Shown here piece after piece: positions 57,942-64,000 of a stretch of 64,000 nucleotides of DNA. Within the stretch, counting starts at the first letter, position 1. Each line of letters opens with the position of its first letter. Origin of the DNA: Amylostereum areolatum (taxonomy: Eukaryota > Basidiomycota > Agaricomycetes > Russulales > Stereaceae); NCBI GenBank assembly GCA_012932865.1, contig SAXG01000112.1, positions 1 to 64,000 of the forward strand, in the 5' to 3' direction. The translations under genes were made by a program, and so were the position numbers. The notes under the pieces were generated by a model. It was not told the origin of the DNA. It saw only the letters and a program-made list of their open reading frames with translations, and ran no database searches.

Positions 57942-60477
57942 CATGAGTTACCAGTCACGCACATTGAGAACGTCGCAGCGCAACACTTCCTCGGCCTCTG
58001 GGACCGCCAGCGCGGCACTCTCGCCAGCGCAGAAGGCTGCTGCTACTCGTGCTCGCACCAAGGCGTCGAAGGCTGCCGCTGCAGCGCAATTACAGCGAGA
58101 GCAAGCTCCTGTGGATGGTACGTCAATAGCTTTTCCCATCGAATCACAGACCACTTACCATTTTTTTTCCGCTGGCTCCGTGGGCCGTGGCCGAAATAGA
58201 TGTTGCATCCGAGCCTGTTACTGCCGGTATGTTGTATTGCTGTCTTTGTTGGTGTCTTCCGACGCTCACACTTCCCTCCTTTAGCTGCGGGCAAGAAACG
58301 AAAGGGGGGGAAAGGTGTTCAGGCCAATGGCCCAGCGGCGAAGAAGTCAAAAACTCGGAAGTGTGAGTACGTTCGCGTTCAATCGCGTGTGTTCCCACGG
58401 GCTGACATTGTCGTTCCACTTTCTTTAGCGCGCGCTCCTCAGCTTGTTCTTCAAGAGGACGAGCTTCCACCGGTTGCACTCAAGCTCTACGTGGACGGGA
58501 CGAAAGGCAAGGCAAAGGCGGTTACCTCGGGTCACACAGGTGTTGCCATGATTGAGGTACATAACTTTCACTTTGTATCAGGTTCCGAGTTGCTGATTGA
58601 CGGATTTGTTTGTAGGACGAAAACGACGATGACGACGATAACGGCCTCTCGCCGCTCTCCGAAGACGATTTTGACGCGATCGAAGATGACGACGGGGACG
58701 AGTTGGCGAAGACGAACCCGACGCAGTTCCAGCGTCAGGTGAACCTCGAGGTATGTGTTGTCCTTAACCTCCTCAAGTGCAGCATGCTAACGGATACTAT
58801 AGCGTCCTACATGGCTCTCCAGTGCAAATTCGGCTGCGTCTTCAAGCCCATCTTTCGTTCCCATTGATCCTTGCCTGAGTCGCCTCGATGCCCCTCAAGC
58901 CGTTGCGGGACCGTCGACTTCTAACACAGCTCCTTCTCCTCCGTCCGCCGTCCCTCCTGTTGCCCCGGTCTCGGCTCCTCTTCCTCCACCCATTCCTGTT
59001 TCTGTCCCCGCCGCCGTTCCATCCGCTGCCGCTGCCACCACCGCTGCCGCTGCCCCATCCGCTGCCACTACCGCTGCTTCTGCCACCGCTGCCGCCGCTC
59101 CATCCGCTGCCGCCGCCGCTGCCGCCGCTCCACCCGCTGCCGCTGCCGCTGCCGCCGCCGCCGCCACGGCTCCTCCTCCTGCCACGGCTCCTTCCACGGC
59201 TCTTCCTGTCACAGCTGTTGATGCTGCCCTCGGAGAGCAGGTCCAAGTTAACGAAGATACCACTGGAGGTAATGTCCGCCAGAGATACCTTTGGCGAATT
59301 TTAGGTCTCATAGGCGACCGATTTGTCTCTGATGCTGAAGGTCCTCTAGCGGCCGGCGTGATCAACCTTCCACCAGCAACGGTCGGAGGCGAGTTTCCGG
59401 AGAATACAAACTTGGTGCTGGGAGGCCCACATCAGCGGATGTCACTTCGAGTGCAATCGCACATCGTTCAACTTGGAATCCGCGGCGCTTTCGTTCAGAT
59501 TATATACGAGATCCTTCTAGTCCACGGGTTTCCCGATGCGACGCTCAGTGAGACATTCTCGCGCAATGCACTGATCCGAGCGGCGTCTCTCCGCGATGTC
59601 TGTATCGACATGCACCGCCGTTTGCTCCAGGAACCCGGGTACATCAACCGTCTCATTCCCTTGGTAAGTCAGTTTGGATTTTTCCTGGCAGCACGGTTCT
59701 CAGACCATTTTGTACTAGCCCATCGCTCGCATTGGTATCTTTCGCTTGAAGTTCAAGGAATCCAGCGACAATCACATCGTCGGAATGTACAACCTGCTTC
59801 CTGAAGGGGAGCAGAGTCAAGCGGCAGTAGCTTTCGCTGTCCGGGATTATAACTACATATTCCGTCGCAACTCTCCGGTGTGTTTTCACTGGTCATGTCT
59901 CTGTGGGTTTCTACTGACTTATAGTATCATACTGTAGGATGGGTTGACTGGGGCTGTGCGCCGTGGTCAACCTTACCGTCACCCAATCGGGATCACAATT
60001 CTTCACCAGACCATTTTCGCAAAGGGAATTCCGGACGGCTTCCGCGATAGGCTCCCGTTTACAATTGACTCGGTAACTAACGAGCGTCGCATCGAGCTCC
60101 CGAAGGCAATGGTTGCACTGGCATTTACAGCGGTGAGTGACTCATTTTGATCTCAATATGATAAACCTTTGCTTATCCTTGTGTAGGTTTACGCATCTCT
60201 GCACGAGCGTCGATCCGGGCATCATGTCAAGTCCGATTTCTCGGCGGGGACATACCTGGATGTGTACGGTGGCCATATTGCCACTTTGAACGAGATGGAG
60301 AACACTCGCCCCCCGTTCTACCACAGCTTCATGTCCGGTTTGTACACGGCGGCTTTGTAAGTTGTTTCCCTAGCTTTTCAATCCATTCCACTCATTTATC
60401 TGTCTAGAACAGGCCCTTTGTCGGTGCTGCCCGCCCCCGGTGTTCCTGCTGCATTGATTGACTATAATGATGAGTAG
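57942..60477 (+). CDS. second gene of the Plavaka element, probable DUF6532 protein
   Basis: It starts MSYQSRTLRTSQRNTSSASG, then a basic Ala/Lys-rich segment and a long Pro/Ala low-complexity stretch (about 58900-59210). The C-terminal half is folded-looking: GVINLPPATVGGEFP, HIVQLGIRGAFVQIIYEILL, PIARIGIFRLKFKESSDNHI (bridging an intron), AVRDYNYIFR, PKAMVALAFTAVYASLHERR and SDFSAGTYLDVYGGHIATLN. This pattern matches what I know of DUF6532, common in agaricomycetes and often near transposons. About nine exons are likely; only the junctions around 58120, 59660, 59880-59940 and 60132-60187 were checked roughly. It ends ALIDYNDE, stop at 60475-60477. It diverges from the transposase with about 315 bp between starts. 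Confidence 0.65.
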
Positions 60478-61133
60478 ATGTGTGTCCCCCTCCCGCTACG
60501 CTTACGTTCACTTCCGCTTTAGTCGATTCTCGTAATATGTGTTCGTGTACAATGGTTCTCGCTCCTGCTCTATTTCCCCTCGCATCCGTAGCTTCATCCC
60601 CCCCCTCCGCTCATTCATTAACGCTTAGTTTACAATCCGTGCCTCGTGCTAATGTATGAAAAATGGATACCCGGTTTCTCTAATGGTGTCTGAGCAAGCC
60701 CCAAAAGCCGTGACAAAGGCAGGACAACGGTATCTAAAAGTGAACCAAACCTATGTTGTGAAAATGCTTGGATGCTGTTGAGATCAGTTTGAGACCACTG
60801 TTGGTGTGCGGCTGGACCGAGATTGTACCGTCTTGAGAAACCATTAGCCGCTAAATTAGATCTAGTAGTAAGAGGACCTTCCTAAACACGTCAAATCCTC
60901 TAACTCGCCGTTTAGGTCCAATATCCTCCAAAAAGATCCAATTCGCACGAGAGGTTTTTACAGATGTACTTGCCCGCGAGGACAAGGATGTCCTGGATGT
61001 TGATCGGGGAGACGACAAACTCGATCTTGACTTGGGAAGTTCCGAGCGGGGGGAGGGGGGCGGGATAGACGTGCAGGAACTCGGGAGAGCCTGTCTGCGA
61101 GAGCGCGGTGAAGGCGAGGGCTTGCGATGCCAT

Positions 61134-62180
61134 GGTGGGTGCGAAGTCTGGGAGTGTGATCGGGGTGTACGCCGACCGTTGGAAGTATATGATTGACCGT
61201 AGGACTTGTCCAACATTGCGCTCCCTGACGAACCCACTCCGAACGAGTCGGTGATGTTGTGGGTCTTCTCGACGTTGCCAGAAGCGCTCCAGGTCGATCT
61301 CGGCTACCAATCTCACGAAAGTGGCAAAGTCCCCACGGGGACCCCGGAAGACCTGTGCGCTTAATGACGGAAGAGGCGTTAAGGTTGTTGTGTTGAAGCA
61401 GTGCGCTGAAAATTGTGCGGGTGGTCCGACAATGCGATGTCCGACGTCCACGCCTCGTTCGCATGCAGAAAACGACCGTTGGTGATCAAATGTTCAATAT
61501 TGCGGTGCGGTGCGGTGTTTTGTTGCATGGATGGCTGCACGGAGAAACAGGCCAGCGGAAAATCTGCAAGGAACCGAGCGCCACTGACGATGATCGGCGG
61601 GCAGCTGGTCAGAGTCAAAAGAACTTGCGGACCTCCTTCGATCGCGGACGTGCCAAAATGACAAAGGAGGTGCAGGCACGAATGCCGGAAGACGGCTGGG
61701 GCGCTCGGACCTCGAATGTACAAACATTCATGATTTTTGGAACGCATCCCGGGGATGTGGTCAACCCACTGAATAACCGGCAGTTTGTTCGACAGCGTGA
61801 GGGTAAATCTCGTAAAGCGATCTGCGCACTTAAGATTCGGACTTTCGTCCAGAGAATATGAGAAGAGACACAGGCCTCAGGAATGTGCGAAGTGTCGCCA
61901 TTGTTGGAGAGAAATTGGATCAGTGGAAAGGATGTGAACAGGAATCTCCGACTGCGGCCTCGACGATGCCCACGGCTTCACAGGGCCGAACGACTGTGAA
62001 ATAATTTCGTTCGCATCGTTTCAGTAATCTCTCCACAAGACCGTGTTCTGCCATACATTGGGCAGGACCTTTCGGTCGAGCCAGAAGGGATGGCCACGCC
62101 GATTATAATCACCAGTGCTCGATTATGCAGCACCAGGACGGACACTGACTTAGTTTCTGGTCAGGACTCCGAATCCATGA
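61134..62180. other. promoter side of the reductase gene and duplicated upstream block
   Basis: About 1 kb. The first part should hold the reductase promoter. From about 61858 the sequence is repeated in diverged form near 63145, so it belongs to the tandem duplication of the decarboxylase-like gene. Open frames at 61415-61861 have no recognisable motifs. Confidence 0.45.
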
Positions 62181-62186
62181 TATAAA
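62181..62186 (+). promoter_or_regulatory. TATA box of the first decarboxylase-like gene
   Basis: TATAAA within CATGATATAAATGG, about 75 bp before the ATG at 62260. The same block (CATGATATAAACGG) precedes the second copy. Confidence 0.6.
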
Positions 62187-62259
62187 TGGTGGATGGCGAC
62201 GGACCGTAGCTGTGTCACCGAGACGCCTCTTAGTACATTCTCCGCCTTCCCTACCCGCC

Positions 62260-62916
62260 ATGGCATCCTGGACCAACCGCACCGTCACAAACAACCACCT
62301 CATCCCCTACGTCGATTCCAAAAAAGCTCCTCCCGAGGTCGCCGCGGCGCTCAACACCCTCCCCTTTGAGCGCAACATCTTCAAACTGCTCGCGAACGCG
62401 GACTCGCTCTTCACGCCGTTTATGCCGCTCCTAGCCTCCTGCTGGGGTCCTGGGCGCGCCGCTCGTCCCTCCGAGTGGCAGCTCACAGTGCTGCGCACTT
62501 CGGCGCTGCTCGACGCGCCGTACGAGTGGGACGTCAACGAGCCCGTCGCCCGCGTCCTCGGGTTCGGCGACGAGAGGCTCGCGCTCATCCGCAAGGGCGA
62601 CCTGTCGTCGAAGGCGCTGTTCACCGACCGCCACCGATTGATCGGGGAGATGGTCCGCGAGCTCGTGGAAGGGAACAAGGTGACGGAGGCGACGATGCGC
62701 CGCGCACAGGAGATGTTGGGTCCGAAGGTGACGATGGAGGTGATGATGATCCACTCGATCTACGGGATGCTGGCGAGGATCATGCGGAGTGCGAAGATCG
62801 ACTTTGACCCGGAGATTCCAGGGTTGTTGGACATGCTGAGGGGATATAACGCGCGTGCCATTGAGGAGGAGAAGAAGTATGCGGAGGAAGATGGGATTGG
62901 GTTCTTCCCAGCTTGA
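62260..62916 (+). CDS. carboxymuconolactone decarboxylase-like protein, copy 1
   Basis: Intronless 218-aa protein, MASWTNRTVTNNHLIPYVDS to EDGIGFFPA. It resembles the AhpD/CMD fold family: a helical core with WQLTVLRTSALLDAPYEWDV, where family members have a conserved Glu and a [YW]-E-W-x-x-[HN] block, followed by RKGDLSSKALFTDRHRLIGE and VTMEVMMIHSIYGMLARIM. The CxxC of true AhpD peroxidases is absent, so a decarboxylase- or isomerase-like or unknown activity is more likely. The start at 62260 has good context (CGCCATGGCA) and a TATA box about 75 bp upstream. An in-frame ATG at 62212 would add 16 residues but lies too close to the TATA box. A second copy follows 1.3 kb downstream. Confidence 0.78.
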   Translation: MASWTNRTVTNNHLIPYVDSKKAPPEVAAALNTLPFERNIFKLLANADSLFTPFMPLLASCWGPGRAARPSEWQLTVLRTSALLDAPYEWDVNEPVARVLGFGDERLALIRKGDLSSKALFTDRHRLIGEMVRELVEGNKVTEATMRRAQEMLGPKVTMEVMMIHSIYGMLARIMRSAKIDFDPEIPGLLDMLRGYNARAIEEEKKYAEEDGIGFFPA

Positions 62917-63472
62917 AAGGTATCCGATAGCTCCATTGTAATCTGTAATCCTCTATAATGTTAAGGAATGAAGCTTAGAAAACCGAAGATTTTACCTGAT
63001 TATTATGCGACCGGAAATCCGTGATGCTCAATGCTCAGTACTGACGGCCGCGGCCGGAAGGAAAGCTGGTTTGCAACTAGACTCGTGCCCAGTTTGATCT
63101 AACGAGTCACTGCAATGAAGATTCAAACTTTCGAATGCATACGAGAGGAGACGCAGGACTCAGGAAGGTGCGAAGTGTCGCCATTGTTGGAGAAAAATTG
63201 AATCAGTGGAAGGGATGTGAACGGGAATCTCGTGACTGCGGCCTCGACGATGCCCATGGCTTCACAGGACCGGACGAGTGTGAAATAAGTTCATTCGCAT
63301 CGTTTCAGGAATCAGGAATCCCTTCAAAAAGCGCGTGTTCCAGCCATACATTGGGTAGGACCTAGTTCGGCGGAGCGAAAGGGGACAGCCACGCCGATGA
63401 TAAAGCACCAGCGCCCGACACGCCTGAGCGCCGGAACGGACGCTAATTTAGATTCTGGTCAGGACTTCATGA

Positions 63473-63478
63473 TATAAA
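63473..63478 (+). promoter_or_regulatory. TATA box of the second decarboxylase-like gene
   Basis: TATAAA within CATGATATAAACGG, about 80 bp before the ATG at 63558, in the same relative place as in copy 1. Confidence 0.55.
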
Positions 63479-63557
63479 CGGTGGATGAAGACGACAGACC
63501 GCACCAGTGTCATCGAAAAGCCTCTTCTCAACACATTCTCCGCCCTCACTGCTCGCC

Positions 63558-64000
63558 ATGGCATCCTGGACCGACCGCACCGTCACGAACAACCACCTCC
63601 TCCCCTATGTCGACTCCAAAAATGCCCCTCCCCAGGTCGCCGCGGCGCTCAACACCCTGCCTTTTGAGCGCAACATCTTCAAACTGCTCGCGAACGCGGA
63701 CTCGCTCTTCACGCCCCTCATGTCGCTCCTAGCGTCCTGCTGGGGCCCTGGGCGGGCCTCCCGTCCCTCCGACTGGCAGCTCATCGTGCTGCGCACGTCC
63801 GCGCTGCTCGATGCGCCGTACGAGTGGGACGTGAACGAGCCCGTCGCCCGTCTCCTCGGGTTCGGCGACGAGCAACTCGTGCTCATCCGCAAGGGCGACC
63901 TGTCGTCGACGGCGCTATTCACCGACCGCCACCGATTGGTCGGGGAGATAGTTCGCGAGCTCGTGCAAGGGAACAAGGTGACGGAGGCGACGATGCGCCG
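63558..64000 (+). CDS. carboxymuconolactone decarboxylase-like protein, copy 2 (partial)
   Basis: It starts MASWTDRTVTNNHLLPYVDS and is open to the window edge, covering about 147 residues. It is clearly a paralogue of the gene at 62260, with substitutions such as SKNAPPQ for SKKAPPE, FTPLMSLLA for FTPFMPLLA, and VRELVQGNK for VRELVEGNK. No stop or frameshift is seen in the visible part, so both copies appear functional. The 3' end lies outside the window. Confidence 0.78.
   Translation, partial: MASWTDRTVTNNHLLPYVDSKNAPPQVAAALNTLPFERNIFKLLANADSLFTPLMSLLASCWGPGRASRPSDWQLIVLRTSALLDAPYEWDVNEPVARLLGFGDEQLVLIRKGDLSSTALFTDRHRLVGEIVRELVQGNKVTEATMR

Larger units (their letters stand above)
54160..60965 (-). 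mobile_element. Plavaka-type DNA transposon, 6806 bp
   Basis: Ends ATCAGGGAAAGCCTCTC (left) and, read inward from the right, ATCTGTAAAAACCTCTC form imperfect terminal inverted repeats. Related subterminal words (AAGGTCCTCT, GTTTAG, CCTCTAA) occur at both ends. The 4-bp GTAC flanks both sides (54156-54159 and 60966-60969); deleting the element and one GTAC restores the enoyl reductase frame exactly, which fixes the boundaries. It carries a Plavaka transposase on the minus strand and a divergent second gene on the plus strand. Confidence 0.88.
53256..61133 (-). pseudogene. MECR/ETR1-like trans-2-enoyl reductase, split by a Plavaka transposon
   Basis: The 5' part (60966-61133) encodes MASQALAFTALSQTGSPEFL and on to INIQDILVLAGKY. 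The 3' part (53256-54155) continues PVKPATKVGDENAQVPGYEG to a TGA at 53256. Removing the 6.8-kb insertion and one GTAC restores a continuous 355-codon frame with no intron at the junction, so the insertion is in exon sequence. Family motifs of the medium-chain reductase fold are present: GVAIVLEVGSGV, LGTWRTHAVV, PGDWVIQNAATGTIAQALVQ (cofactor loop) and VVRDR (adenine-ribose binding). Mitochondrial MECR/ETR1 performs the last step of mitochondrial fatty-acid synthesis and lipoate supply. No obvious targeting presequence is seen. Since that step is needed for respiration, another copy or allele probably exists. Confidence 0.87.
61858..64000 (+). repeat. tandem duplication, unit about 1.3 kb
   Basis: The block at about 61858-62916 recurs from about 63145 to the window end, offset close to 1290-1300 bp, covering promoter and coding sequence. 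Identity is high in the coding part and lower upstream, with small indels. The promoter blocks share GTGCGAAGTGTCGCCATTG and the TATA region. Confidence 0.85.

Overview
The window is nuclear DNA of a filamentous basidiomycete, most likely an agaricomycete (mushroom or polypore). The evidence is the gene set (two actins, CCT2, a protein O-mannosyltransferase, a MYND/DUF4470 protein, a complex I subunit), many short GT-AG introns of about 46-65 nt, and agaricomycete-type DNA transposons (Plavaka and CACTA/tnp2). All gene models were built by hand by joining exons in phase. Junctions are seen in the sequence; functions come from family knowledge.

Region 1 (1-26.2 kb) is ordinary, dense housekeeping DNA, mostly on the minus strand: the end of an unknown gene; actin copy 1; a three-finger C2H2 regulator; a Bud14/Tea4-like SH3 plus Ras-association polarity protein; a MYND/DUF4470 gene (+); a PMT with a long tail; CCT2; actin copy 2; and a tiny four-exon NDUFB7 gene (+). 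The two actins share every intron, including a 6-nt microexon. Copy 1 has one extra base in a G run. A 210-bp element with 46-bp terminal inverted repeats and a 9-bp target duplication lies at 25.4 kb.

Region 2 (26.7-34.3 kb) is one minus-strand bimodular NRPS gene of about 2520 aa, C*-A-T-C-A-T-C. Its first condensation domain has lost the HH motif. Its first adenylation domain lacks the aspartate that usually holds the substrate alpha-amino group. The terminal C domain suggests release by cyclisation.

Region 3 (35.8-61 kb) is a transposon-rich wreck. It holds a 713-bp hAT-type element, two apparently identical 1279-bp CACTA elements in inverted orientation, a 482-bp TA-flanked foldback-like element, a 7.2-kb CACTA element with tnp2 transposase, and a 6.8-kb Plavaka element. 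All three recognisable host protein genes in this stretch are broken: an MFS monocarboxylate-type transporter (split by a CACTA copy), an acetamidase (5' half missing at the 7.2-kb element) and an MECR/ETR1-like enoyl reductase (split by Plavaka). A U6 snRNA gene survives at 43.8 kb. The transporter and amidase next to the NRPS may be remnants of a small biosynthetic cluster.

Region 4 (61.1-64 kb) holds two tandem copies, about 1.3 kb apart, of a carboxymuconolactone-decarboxylase-like gene. The second runs off the window.

The most unusual features are the two large transposons. Each pairs a minus-strand transposase with a divergent plus-strand second gene (a coiled-coil protein in one, a probable DUF6532 protein in the other). 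These element-borne partner proteins may be an under-described part of the transposition machinery.
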